Below are positions 8,416-16,863 of a stretch of DNA of 36,676 bases, one piece after another. Source of the stretch: JAVWIF01 sp036639635. GTDB taxonomy: Bacteria; Bacillota_I; Bacilli_A; Erysipelotrichales; Erysipelotrichaceae. The first letter of the stretch is position 1; each line of letters begins with the position of its first letter. The position numbers were made by a program, and so were the translations under genes. The notes under the pieces were generated by a model. The model was given only the letters and a program-made list of their open reading frames with translations, ran no database searches and was not told the DNA's origin. Location: positions 1 to 36,676 of the forward strand of contig JAVWIF010000016.1 of the NCBI GenBank assembly GCA_036639635.1, written 5' to 3'.

Positions 8416-8432
8416 CCTTATAATGAACGTAA

Positions 8433-10559
8433 CTATTCGTCTGCTAATTTTTTATACACAACAATTGTTCGATAGGGTGCTATTTCTACTTTTGATATTT
8501 TCTTATCTTTTATTCCTTTTTGATTATATAATAGTTGGTATTCTTCATGTAATTCATAACAATAATGTGTTTGGGTTGGGTTAAAGAATACCATCATTTC
8601 TTCTGTTTCATCTTTCATTCTATATACTAATACACTTTGTTCAATATCTTCAAAAGTTACATATTTTTCAATTTCTTCTTTTGTACTATATCTTAAACAA
8701 GCATATTTTTTTCTGATTTGGATTAAGTCTTTGGTACTCTCCACTATTTCCTGATATTGGGTTCTTCTTTGATAAGCAATTTGATTAATATCATCGCCTT
8801 CTTCATAGGTGTTTGCTAAACCATGTTTGGAGCGAGCAAATTCTTGTCCACTATGAATAAAGGGAATCCCTTGTGCTAAAAGACATGCAGCATTTAACAT
8901 TTTATGTATTGCTACACGTGTATCTTTACTTTCATCTTTACAACATACTTTAATTTTATCCCATGCTGTCATATTATCATGGCATTCTACATAGTTTACT
9001 GCCTGAATTGGGCTTAAAAACATGGGTTCCATTCCAACATTTGTACAACTTGCACTTAAACAGTTTTTCATAATATCTAATAAATAGGTAGCACCTGTAC
9101 AATATCCTTTAATATTCACTTCATTTGTACTAGTTCTACCTTTTGCAACATCACGAAAACGATCAGAGAAGTGGGCAATATGAGGCATTTTCATATGATT
9201 AGCAATAGATGCACGTTGTTGACTGTCTAGAAAACTAGGCATATCCCATCCTTCCCCATATACCATGAAATCAGGATTCAACGCACAACATTTTTGATAA
9301 ACCATATTCATTGTATGAGTATCTAGTATCCCCATTAAGTCAAAACGCATCCCATCAATGTGATACATTTTAGTTAAAAAGACACAAGTGTCCACAATAA
9401 ACTTAGAGCACATCTTTCTTGTTGTATCTATATCATTTCCACAATAAGTTCCATTGGAGAAGTCCCCTTGATCATTCATTTGGAAGTAATAGTTTGGCAC
9501 AATATTTTCAAAAGAACTCGTTTCTTTATCATAGACATGATTAAATACCACATCTAAGTTTACACGAATATTCGCTTCATGACATTTTTCGATTAATTTA
9601 ATAAAGCTAAATATACGCTCATATGGATTGGTTGCATCTACACTAAAGCTTCCATCTAAAACACGGTACTGTACTGGATCATAACCCCAATTATAGTGCA
9701 TAAAAGGGTATTGTTCATCTACAGAACCAAAGTCTAAAACCGGCATTAATTGCACATGCGTAATCCCTAATGATTTTAAATACGTAAATCCTGTATTAAA
9801 TTCTTTGGTGGTTTCATTCTCTTCTACAAATCCTGAAAATTTTCCACCATATTCAACTCCACAATACTTATTTATCGTAAAATCACGTACACTTGTTTCA
9901 TAGATAATCGCATCACAAGCACTTTTCATCTCTGGTAAAGGATAATCTTTTATTGTCACTTTATCTACATCAATAATTGCTGAGCGTCTTGAGTTTTCAA
10001 TGGATGCAATTCCATAAGGATCAATGGATTCTTTCCACTCTCCATTTACTCTTACAAAATATACATAGGTTGCGTTCTCTAAGTTGTCTAAAACAGAATA
10101 TCGGAACACACCATACTCACTACGTTGCATCTCATACGTATTGATCATTCCATTTTTCTCTACTTCTAGCTTTACACGAAAAGCAGTTGGTGCCCACAGA
10201 GCAAACGATGTTTTTGTGTGGTTATACGTATATCCTAAATCTTTTCCCTCATAAAAAAACATTTCATCAAACTTTTCGGTTTTTACAATGCCACTGTATT
10301 GTAAACATACAGCTCTTGCGTGTTGATGAACTACATAGTATTCGTTTCCTATTTCTATTTGGTCATATAAATTTAAGGTATATTTGTTGTAATTGTTTGG
10401 CGTTGTTTCAATTGATTGGATATGCAAATCACAAATATTACCAAAGGTATCCTTTAAGTAAAACTTATTACTTACACCATCATAACTGTTCTTTGACATA
10501 AACACGATAATTTTATCAAAATCATCAAAATATGCTTCATAGTATTTTTGTTGTCGCAT
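8433..10559 (-). CDS. pulA: Type I pullulanase (GH13), cytoplasmic debranching enzyme
   Basis: A 708-residue glycoside hydrolase that cuts alpha-1,6 branches of glycogen or pullulan-type glucans. The type I pullulanase motif YNWGYDP is at 289-295. The GH13 nucleophile is Asp407 in MRFDLMG, the acid/base Glu436 in YGEGWD, and the third carboxylate Asp528 in VECHDN. The N-terminal third (about 1-205) fits the N-terminal and CBM48-type beta domains of this family. No signal peptide or anchor is visible, so it should act on internal glycogen, alongside GlgP at 11964-14378. An upstream in-frame GTG at 10568 is rejected because it lies inside the AGGTG site that serves the ATG at 10559. I see no convincing terminator after it. 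Confidence 0.93.
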   Translation of the reverse strand: MRQQKYYEAYFDDFDKIIVFMSKNSYDGVSNKFYLKDTFGNICDLHIQSIETTPNNYNKYTLNLYDQIEIGNEYYVVHQHARAVCLQYSGIVKTEKFDEMFFYEGKDLGYTYNHTKTSFALWAPTAFRVKLEVEKNGMINTYEMQRSEYGVFRYSVLDNLENATYVYFVRVNGEWKESIDPYGIASIENSRRSAIIDVDKVTIKDYPLPEMKSACDAIIYETSVRDFTINKYCGVEYGGKFSGFVEENETTKEFNTGFTYLKSLGITHVQLMPVLDFGSVDEQYPFMHYNWGYDPVQYRVLDGSFSVDATNPYERIFSFIKLIEKCHEANIRVNLDVVFNHVYDKETSSFENIVPNYYFQMNDQGDFSNGTYCGNDIDTTRKMCSKFIVDTCVFLTKMYHIDGMRFDLMGILDTHTMNMVYQKCCALNPDFMVYGEGWDMPSFLDSQQRASIANHMKMPHIAHFSDRFRDVAKGRTSTNEVNIKGYCTGATYLLDIMKNCLSASCTNVGMEPMFLSPIQAVNYVECHDNMTAWDKIKVCCKDESKDTRVAIHKMLNAACLLAQGIPFIHSGQEFARSKHGLANTYEEGDDINQIAYQRRTQYQEIVESTKDLIQIRKKYACLRYSTKEEIEKYVTFEDIEQSVLVYRMKDETEEMMVFFNPTQTHYCYELHEEYQLLYNQKGIKDKKISKVEIAPYRTIVVYKKLADE

Positions 10560-10576
10560 TATTATCACCTAGTTCT

Positions 10577-10585
10577 ATTATAACA
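10577..10585 (-). promoter_or_regulatory. Extended -10 promoter of pulA
   Basis: The minus strand reads TGTTATAAT, an extended -10 element with a perfect TATAAT at 10577-10582. A start about 7 bases downstream would leave a leader of only about 11 bases, barely including the ribosome binding site. No clear -35 is visible. Confidence 0.45.
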
Positions 10586-10656
10586 AATTTTCACTCATTT
10601 ATATGCTTTTTTTCAACTTTACTTTTAATATCTTATACATTTCCTATCAAAGTCAC

Positions 10657-10693
10657 AAAGGTACAACAGATTCATTACATTTGTTGTACCTTT
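10657..10693 (-). terminator. Terminator after M20 amidohydrolase gene
   Basis: A perfect 12-bp stem pairs AAAGGTACAACA (10657-10668) with TGTTGTACCTTT (10682-10693) around a 13-base loop. It starts 6 bases after the stop at 10699. On the minus strand the T tract is only TTT within the stem followed by GTGACTTT, so its efficiency is uncertain. A T-rich tail also follows it on the plus strand. Confidence 0.65.
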
Positions 10694-10698
10694 TCTTC

Positions 10699-11862
10699 TT
10701 ATTTATTCAATGTTTTTTTAAACTCTGCTTGTACTTGTTGTAACATATGTGGTTCACGTATTAATTTATAACCAATATTTGCTAAAGCAATAGCACCATC
10801 ATGAAGTGCTTTTTTTCCTTCTTTTGATATCGTTGCTTTGGCCATTTCTTTCGAGTGCCCATGAACATTCTCATCTGCTATTTTAATATAGCCATGTAAT
10901 GCTGGGCAACAATAGCTTACACTTCCAATATCACTTGAACCATTAGGAACTTCTACTATTTCTTTGATGTTTTCTAATCCTAGTGCCTTGTATTCCGCTT
11001 TTAACATGGATGCTAACGTATAGTTTATAACACAGTCATCATAAGGACATTCATACGTACTAACTTCAAAACGACATCCACTAGCAAGACTTGCTCCTTC
11101 CGCACACTTGATAGCTTTTTCACTTAATTCTTTTACATATTCCATTGTAGTACCCCGAAAGTAATATTCTAAAGAAGCATAGGCAGGTATCACATTTGCA
11201 GCCTCTCCACCTTGCTTCATAATGCCATGGATAAACGTATTAGGGAGTGCATATTGACGTAACATATTAATGGCTATATAACTCATAACAGCGGCATCTA
11301 ATGCACTCTTTCCATATTCAGGTGAGCATCCATGAGCATTCGTACCATAAAATTCAAATTTCAAAGGATTTAAAGCTAGTGTTCTACCACCTAATCCATT
11401 ACTCATATCTGGATGAATCATCATCGCCACATCAACGTCATCAAAAACATGTGCTTGCGCCATTGAAACTTTACCACCAAAGTTCTCTTCTGCAGGTGTT
11501 CCAATAACACGGACTTCTCCCCCAATTTCATCGACAACAGAAGCAAGTGCAATTCCTGCAGCAATACTTATGCCTGCAATTAAGTTATGCCCACAACCAT
11601 GTCCTACTTCAGGCAAAGCATCATATTCACATAAGTAAGCAATAACAGGTCCAGCTTTTTTGCTTTTATAAGTTCCAATATATCCCGTTGGGACAATATA
11701 CCCCTTCAGCGTATCAAATCCATGCTTCATAAGTGCATTACTTAGTACTTCCATCGTTCTAAATTCTTCATTCCCTATTTCTGGATGTTCAAATAAATCT
11801 TTTACATATCCAGCACATTCATCAAGATGTTTTTCAACACTTTGTAATATTTTATCTTCCAT
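10699..11862 (-). CDS. M20-family amidohydrolase / metallopeptidase
   Basis: A 387-residue zinc hydrolase of the M20D/AbgB-like group, which cleaves amide bonds of N-acyl amino acids, p-aminobenzoyl-glutamate or small dipeptides. The metal-binding and catalytic motifs are visible: EYDALP at 79-84 (Asp81), GHGCGHN at 87-93 and PAEEN at 123-127, with later conserved His residues in GTNAHGCSPE and HGHSKEMA. A dimerisation domain occupies the middle of the protein. An in-frame ATG at 11874 is discarded because it overlaps the GGAG site that precedes the ATG at 11862. The substrate cannot be told from sequence. It stands alone between glgP and pulA with a terminator on each side, so its position among glycogen genes says little about its role. 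Confidence 0.85.
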   Translation of the reverse strand: MEDKILQSVEKHLDECAGYVKDLFEHPEIGNEEFRTMEVLSNALMKHGFDTLKGYIVPTGYIGTYKSKKAGPVIAYLCEYDALPEVGHGCGHNLIAGISIAAGIALASVVDEIGGEVRVIGTPAEENFGGKVSMAQAHVFDDVDVAMMIHPDMSNGLGGRTLALNPLKFEFYGTNAHGCSPEYGKSALDAAVMSYIAINMLRQYALPNTFIHGIMKQGGEAANVIPAYASLEYYFRGTTMEYVKELSEKAIKCAEGASLASGCRFEVSTYECPYDDCVINYTLASMLKAEYKALGLENIKEIVEVPNGSSDIGSVSYCCPALHGYIKIADENVHGHSKEMAKATISKEGKKALHDGAIALANIGYKLIREPHMLQQVQAEFKKTLNK

Positions 11863-11920
11863 ACTAATCTCCATTCATTATGTACCTAAAATTGTATCTT
11901 ATTTATTACGTATTGTATAT

Positions 11921-11957
11921 AAAAAACAGTACGATTCAATAAAACGAATGTACTGTT
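11921..11957 (-). terminator. Terminator after glgP
   Basis: An 8-bp stem pairs AACAGTAC with GTACTGTT, extended inward by a partial TTC/GAA pairing, and is followed on the minus strand by a run of T (bases 11921-11926). It starts 6 bases after the glgP stop. Confidence 0.85.
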
Positions 11958-11963
11958 GATAAA

Positions 11964-14378
11964 CTATTTAACCTTGATTGGTTCAATATGCCATATTTCA
12001 TCAGCATATTGTTTGATGGTGCGATCACTTGAGAAGAATGCTGATTGTGCAATATTCACAAGACACATTTTCGCCCATTGTGTAGAGTCTTTATATTTAT
12101 ATTCGATATTACATTGTGCATGACAATATGCTTCAAAGTCAGCCAACAATAAATATTCATCGTTTTTGAACATAACTTCGTTATAAATTTGTTTAAAATC
12201 TTTTGGATCACTTGAGAAAGTACTGTCCACTAAACTATTCATAATACGGTTGATGTCTGAGTTTTCATTGTATTTACGCCATACATCATAAGAGTTTTCA
12301 TTCTTAATTAGTTTGACATCATCAGCACGTAATCCAAATATTTCTGCATTATCATACCCAACTTTTTCAACAATCTCAACATTTGCGCCATCCATTGTTC
12401 CCAGTGTGATAGCTCCATTCATCATAAACTTCATATTTCCAGTACCACTTGCTTCTTTTCCAGCAGTTGAAATTTGTTCAGAAACATCCGCTGCATTCAT
12501 TAATATTTCAGCTATACTTACCCCATAGTTAGGAATAAAAACAACTTTCATATAAGGAGAAACATCAGAATCATTGTTTACTTTGTCTGCTACACAATGA
12601 ATTAATTTAATTACCTCTTTAGCAAAGGTATAAGAAGGTGCTGCTTTGGCCGCAAAGATAAAGGTTCTAGGATAAATTTTAAAGTTAGGATCTTCTTTCA
12701 TCTTAAAGTATAAATTCATAATATTCATTACATTTAATAATTGGCGTTTGTAAGCATGCAAACGTTTTGCTTGTACATCAAAGATTGAATTAACATCGAC
12801 ATCAATGTTTAGTGTTTCTTTAATATAAGCGGCTAATATCTTCTTACGTTCTAATTTTACATTCATAAAATCTTTTTGTAATTGTTCATCATTAACATAC
12901 TTCATTAAATCTAATAATTTAGCTGGTTCATCTTTAAATGCAGGTCCAATTGTTTTCTCTAATAAGCTTGTTAATTGAGGGTTAGAGTACAATAACCATC
13001 TACGATGTGTAATTCCATTTGTTTTATTGTTAAATTTTTCTGGATAGATAGCATAAAATTTCTTCATAACATCATCTTTTAAAATTTGGGTATGAAGGGC
13101 AGCTACTCCATTTACACTATGAGAACCAATAATTGCTAAGTTCGCCATATGCACTTGTCCATCTTTAATTACACAACATTCATTCATTAAGTCAGGTCTA
13201 TCCAAATCATGAGAAACTTTATATTTATAACGACGATCGATTTCTTCAATAATCATATAAATTCTTGGTAATAAATCTTTAACATATTGTATTGGCCATT
13301 TTTCAAGGGCTTCACTTAATACTGTATGGTTTGTATATGCCATGGTTTGCTTCGTAATATTCGCAGCTTCATCCCAATCAAAACGATATTCATCTAATAA
13401 GACACGCATTAATTCAGGAATACATAACACTGGGTGCGTATCATTTAATTGAATTGCCGTTTTTTCCGCAAGGTTCTTTAAGGTACCATAGGTACGTAAG
13501 TGTGATTGTATAATGTTACTAATACCTGCAGATACAAAGAAATATTGTTGTTTTAAACGAACCATTTTACCGTGTTCTGTAGAATCATCAGGATATACAT
13601 TACGACAAATATCACGTACTTCATTTACATATTCGCTTAAACTAGCAGCATCACATGCATCATCTGCAACTTCTGCGCTCCATAAACGTAACGTGTTTGT
13701 ATTACTTGTGTTTTGTCCAACGATTGGCATATCATATGGAACGGCACGTACAACTAAGCTAGGTACATGATGAACAACTGTTTTACCATCTTCACCCATC
13801 CACATATCAACATGACCACCAAATTTTACATCAACGGCATATTTAGGTTTCCGGACTTCCCATACATTTCCCAAAGAAAGCCAACGATCAGGCACTTCTA
13901 TTTGTTCATTGTTCACTATTTTTTGTTTAAATAAACCATATTCATAACGAATACAGTTTCCATGTCCGGAATAGTTCATAGATGCTAAAGAATCAAGGAA
14001 ACAAGCAGCAAGTCTTCCTAATCCACCATTTCCCAAACCTGCATCACTTTCTAAATCTTCTAATTCGTTAATATCAATTCCTAAATCATTTAAACCTTCT
14101 TTTACAATATCATAAATTCCTAAGTTCATAAGATTGTTTGTTAACATTCTTCCCATTAAGAATTCCATAGAAAAATAATACATCTGTTTTTCTTGTTTTG
14201 TGATAACAAGATCTCTACTTTTGTTCCAGTTAACACTTGCGTGGTCTCTCACCATTTCCCCTAATATCATATATTTTTCTGTTATATGGGCTTGCTCGAT
14301 GGAACATCCATAACGCTCTATAGTTTTTCTCTTGAACTCTTCTTTGAACTCATTTTTGTTTTTGAATTCGTTTGCCAT
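11964..14378 (-). CDS. glgP: Glycogen/maltodextrin phosphorylase
   Basis: An 804-residue GT35 enzyme that removes glucose units from the ends of glycogen with phosphate, giving glucose-1-phosphate. The pyridoxal-phosphate lysine is Lys650 in the motif EASGTGNMKFMMNGA, followed by TLGTMDGANVEI. The substrate-site segment GNGGLGRLAACFLDS is near residue 115, and NDTHPVL and THRRWLL are also present. The frame is open for 19 more codons upstream, but the ATG at 14378 has an AGAGGAG site at proper spacing and gives the usual N-terminus. It should work with PulA (debranching) and PgcA (glucose-1-phosphate to glucose-6-phosphate). It has its own promoter and terminator. Confidence 0.96.
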   Translation of the reverse strand: MANEFKNKNEFKEEFKRKTIERYGCSIEQAHITEKYMILGEMVRDHASVNWNKSRDLVITKQEKQMYYFSMEFLMGRMLTNNLMNLGIYDIVKEGLNDLGIDINELEDLESDAGLGNGGLGRLAACFLDSLASMNYSGHGNCIRYEYGLFKQKIVNNEQIEVPDRWLSLGNVWEVRKPKYAVDVKFGGHVDMWMGEDGKTVVHHVPSLVVRAVPYDMPIVGQNTSNTNTLRLWSAEVADDACDAASLSEYVNEVRDICRNVYPDDSTEHGKMVRLKQQYFFVSAGISNIIQSHLRTYGTLKNLAEKTAIQLNDTHPVLCIPELMRVLLDEYRFDWDEAANITKQTMAYTNHTVLSEALEKWPIQYVKDLLPRIYMIIEEIDRRYKYKVSHDLDRPDLMNECCVIKDGQVHMANLAIIGSHSVNGVAALHTQILKDDVMKKFYAIYPEKFNNKTNGITHRRWLLYSNPQLTSLLEKTIGPAFKDEPAKLLDLMKYVNDEQLQKDFMNVKLERKKILAAYIKETLNIDVDVNSIFDVQAKRLHAYKRQLLNVMNIMNLYFKMKEDPNFKIYPRTFIFAAKAAPSYTFAKEVIKLIHCVADKVNNDSDVSPYMKVVFIPNYGVSIAEILMNAADVSEQISTAGKEASGTGNMKFMMNGAITLGTMDGANVEIVEKVGYDNAEIFGLRADDVKLIKNENSYDVWRKYNENSDINRIMNSLVDSTFSSDPKDFKQIYNEVMFKNDEYLLLADFEAYCHAQCNIEYKYKDSTQWAKMCLVNIAQSAFFSSDRTIKQYADEIWHIEPIKVK

Positions 14379-14406
14379 AATTAACGACTCCTCTCTGTAT
14401 TTCTTA

Positions 14407-14435
14407 ATTTTACAATATATGTCACAATAATACAA
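14407..14435 (-). promoter_or_regulatory. Sigma-A promoter of glgP
   Basis: On the minus strand, TTGTAT (14430-14435) and TAAAAT (14407-14412) are 17 bases apart, 29 bases before the glgP ATG. The rest of the gap up to 14560 holds short inverted repeats and a weak cre-like site, but no gene. Confidence 0.5.
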
Positions 14436-14531
14436 ATTTTATTCTATGATAAAGTCCATATCTCTCCTATAGTATGCTTATGATAATAGACTCATAAACA
14501 TGAAAATAATGAAAAAAATGTCTATTTATAT

Positions 14532-14546
14532 TACATACGTTTACAT
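14532..14546 (-). promoter_or_regulatory. Weak cre-like site upstream of glgP
   Basis: ATGTAAACGTATGTA on the minus strand fits the relaxed CcpA site WTGNAANCGNWNNCW with one mismatch (T for the conserved C). It lies about 100 bases upstream of the glgP -35 box, farther than most functional sites. Confidence 0.2.
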
Positions 14547-14560
14547 GTTGCACAAATAAG

Positions 14561-15661
14561 TTACTTTTCTAATAATTTAGCGATAAATTCACAAATCCGA
14601 TGGGCATTTCTACCATCTGTGAAGGGCATATATTTTTTTTGAAAATAATTTAATTTTTCTTGATAAATCTCTTCCTTTTGCAATAATTCTTGTATAACTG
14701 CCTTTTCACTTGTACAAATGTTACATGGCATTTCATTCTTATAATCTATATTAAAGCCTATCGTCTTATCATACTCGCTATAATCTGAAGTATAACAAAT
14801 AATCTTTTTACCTAATAAGGAATAATCAAACAAAATAGATGAATAATCACTAATCATACAATCACTTGCACACATTAACATATATAATTCTTCATCATTG
14901 GCATTGATAAGTCGAGCATTATCCGCAAATACACTCTTTAATAAAGGATGCATTTTGTAGACGATTACCATATCTTCAGGTAATTGTTCAATTATTTTTT
15001 CTACATCAAATGCCTCATAACGTAAACCATTTATGATATTCCCACGAAATGTTGGTGCATATAAGATAATATATTTATCTCTTAATTGTGGGTATTTTGC
15101 ATAAAAGCTTTGCTTATATTCATTTCTTTTTATTTCATTTACAAGCGCGTCTGCTCTTGGCATTCCACTTATGATAACTTGATCTTCTTGCACACCAAAC
15201 GCTTCAGCGTAAGCGTGCTTCCAAGCCTCAGAGTTACTCATAACATAATCATAATTTTGGATTGGGTACTGTCTTTGAATTTGATTACCAAATTTTTTAA
15301 CGGCTCCACAAGCATGCCAAATTTGAAGTACCTGCGTTCCTTCTCTTTTAAATTTTGTTACCACAAAGTTATTATCATTTAAAATAATTAAACGTGATGT
15401 ATTAATTTCAACCAACTGTTTCAAACAGTTTAACATATAAAGAAAGTCACCTTTTAAAGTCTTTTTAAAGAGTGTTAAATTATAATGAATATCATAACAC
15501 CCTTTTGCTCTTAATAAGGTATCTATCTCTTTAAAGTCTTGTTCTAGTTTATCGCTAGTTAAGGATATAAATGTTATTTTGTTATCTTGGATTGGCATCC
15601 ATCTTTTAAACAAATTCAAAAAACTTAACAGCATCATTAAGATTGCTTTTTCTAATCCCAT
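14561..15661 (-). CDS. CDP-glycerol glycerophosphotransferase family protein (TagB-like)
   Basis: A 366-residue enzyme of the family that transfers glycerol phosphate from CDP-glycerol, on the cytoplasmic face of the membrane, as teichoic acid primase (TagB) or polymerase (TagF). The two catalytic-type histidines are His116 in IWHACGAVKKFG and His238 in YKMHPLL. YAPTFRG is at 201-207 and SDYSSILFDY at 271-280. The hydrophobic, basic N-terminus (about 1-22) could associate with the membrane. At this length it is a single catalytic domain without the long N-terminal extension of B. subtilis TagF, so primase or short-chain transferase is the likelier role. It is the last gene of the operon, 8 bases after its neighbour. 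No clear terminator follows. Confidence 0.85.
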   Translation of the reverse strand: MGLEKAILMMLLSFLNLFKRWMPIQDNKITFISLTSDKLEQDFKEIDTLLRAKGCYDIHYNLTLFKKTLKGDFLYMLNCLKQLVEINTSRLIILNDNNFVVTKFKREGTQVLQIWHACGAVKKFGNQIQRQYPIQNYDYVMSNSEAWKHAYAEAFGVQEDQVIISGMPRADALVNEIKRNEYKQSFYAKYPQLRDKYIILYAPTFRGNIINGLRYEAFDVEKIIEQLPEDMVIVYKMHPLLKSVFADNARLINANDEELYMLMCASDCMISDYSSILFDYSLLGKKIICYTSDYSEYDKTIGFNIDYKNEMPCNICTSEKAVIQELLQKEEIYQEKLNYFQKKYMPFTDGRNAHRICEFIAKLLEK

Positions 15662-15669
15662 AATAACAC

Positions 15670-16854
15670 CTACCTTTCCTTGTATAAGATATCAAGTACT
15701 CGTTTTGTTGCTCGCCCATCTTCACAATTATTAAAGCGTTTATTAAATGCAACAAGCTTTTCTTCATCATATCGTTCTTCTTTAATCGCTTGTAACATAT
15801 CTTCTTCATTATCAAATATATCTCCTGGTAATTCTGTATAAATATCTAAGTAAAAACCCCTTAATTCTTGGGCGTATTCTTGGATATCATACATATAAAA
15901 ATACATTGGTTTATTACGAATAGCATAATCAAAGAAGACACTAGAGTAATCAGTTACCATAGCATCACTGATTACATAGAGTTCACTAATATCGGCTTTG
16001 GCATCAACATCAATTACAAAGCCTTTTAACCCTTCGCTATGTTCATACGTATTCGTAATTAAATAATGTGGTTTAAAGAGGACGACATATTGTTCACCTA
16101 GTACTTCTTTCCACTTTTCGAAATCAATTTGTAACGAGAAGGTATAGCCCGTTGCTGTATATTGATTGTCTCTCCAAGTAGGTGCATATAAGAGTACTTT
16201 CTTATCTTGTTTAATATTGTACTTATTGCGTATTGCTTGTATTTCACTTTCTGAGACATTGCTTATATAGTCATTTCTTGGATATCCTGTTTCTATAAGT
16301 CTCGGCCGATCAATTTGAAAAGCACTTTGAAATACTTCTGTACAAAAACTATTCGGAGATATCATATATGTATACTTTGAAACATCGTTATCATAGGTCT
16401 TACGCATCGCATCTGCGCTTAAATGCGAACGATAAAACGTTGTTCCCTCTGGTACGATAATATCATGCGCTAAACGCTTTAATGGCGTTCCATGCCATGT
16501 TTGTAAATACACTTGATTTTTTTTCTTTACGATATAGGTCTGTAGTTTACAATTACATACCCAATATTTACTACGTGCAATATAATAGAAATAGATAGGT
16601 GTTAAGTAGGAAATCACCTTTGCTCCTTCTATACTTCTCATATTTCCTTTTTTTAAAGCCCATACAAACGTATAGTCTTTAAATCTTTCATCCTTTAACA
16701 TTTCTAAATAAATGGCTTTGGGATTATCACTAAATCCTCTACCATGAAAAGATAGAAACAATACCATGTCTTTCTTCACTGGTATCAAACGAAATACGAC
16801 TTCAAATACGTATCGCATACATCCTACTACAATTTTCTTAATCTTAGCGAGCAT
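15670..16854 (-). CDS. CDP-glycerol glycerophosphotransferase family protein (TagF-like, single domain)
   Basis: A 394-residue member of the same family with better-preserved motifs than its neighbour: TWHGTPLK at 119-126 (His121), YAPTWRDN at 223-230, FKPHYLI at 260-266 (His263) and TDYSSVFFDY at 301-310. These match the two histidines known to be essential in TagF and the CDP-glycerol binding loop. A basic and hydrophobic N-terminus (1-25) suggests membrane association. It likely extends or initiates a glycerol-phosphate chain; a ribitol-phosphate role (TarK/TarL type) is possible because that subfamily looks alike. AGGAGG overlaps the end of the upstream 1114-residue gene, and spacing is 9 bases, so it is coupled within the operon. 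Confidence 0.87.
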   Translation of the reverse strand: MLAKIKKIVVGCMRYVFEVVFRLIPVKKDMVLFLSFHGRGFSDNPKAIYLEMLKDERFKDYTFVWALKKGNMRSIEGAKVISYLTPIYFYYIARSKYWVCNCKLQTYIVKKKNQVYLQTWHGTPLKRLAHDIIVPEGTTFYRSHLSADAMRKTYDNDVSKYTYMISPNSFCTEVFQSAFQIDRPRLIETGYPRNDYISNVSESEIQAIRNKYNIKQDKKVLLYAPTWRDNQYTATGYTFSLQIDFEKWKEVLGEQYVVLFKPHYLITNTYEHSEGLKGFVIDVDAKADISELYVISDAMVTDYSSVFFDYAIRNKPMYFYMYDIQEYAQELRGFYLDIYTELPGDIFDNEEDMLQAIKEERYDEEKLVAFNKRFNNCEDGRATKRVLDILYKER

Positions 16855-16863
16855 ACTAGCCTC

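Noticed and set aside
14478..14526. Inverted repeats upstream of glgP (TTATGA/TCATAA, and AATAGAC/GTCTATT with a 28-base spacer)
   Set aside because: Arms of 6 to 7 AT-rich bases are expected by chance here, and neither is followed by a T tract or placed on the promoter.
15606..15815. A 69-codon minus-strand open frame across the junction of the two single-domain transferase genes
   Set aside because: It overlaps both genes in another frame, shows no ribosome binding site or recognisable domain, and is explained by their AT-rich sequence.
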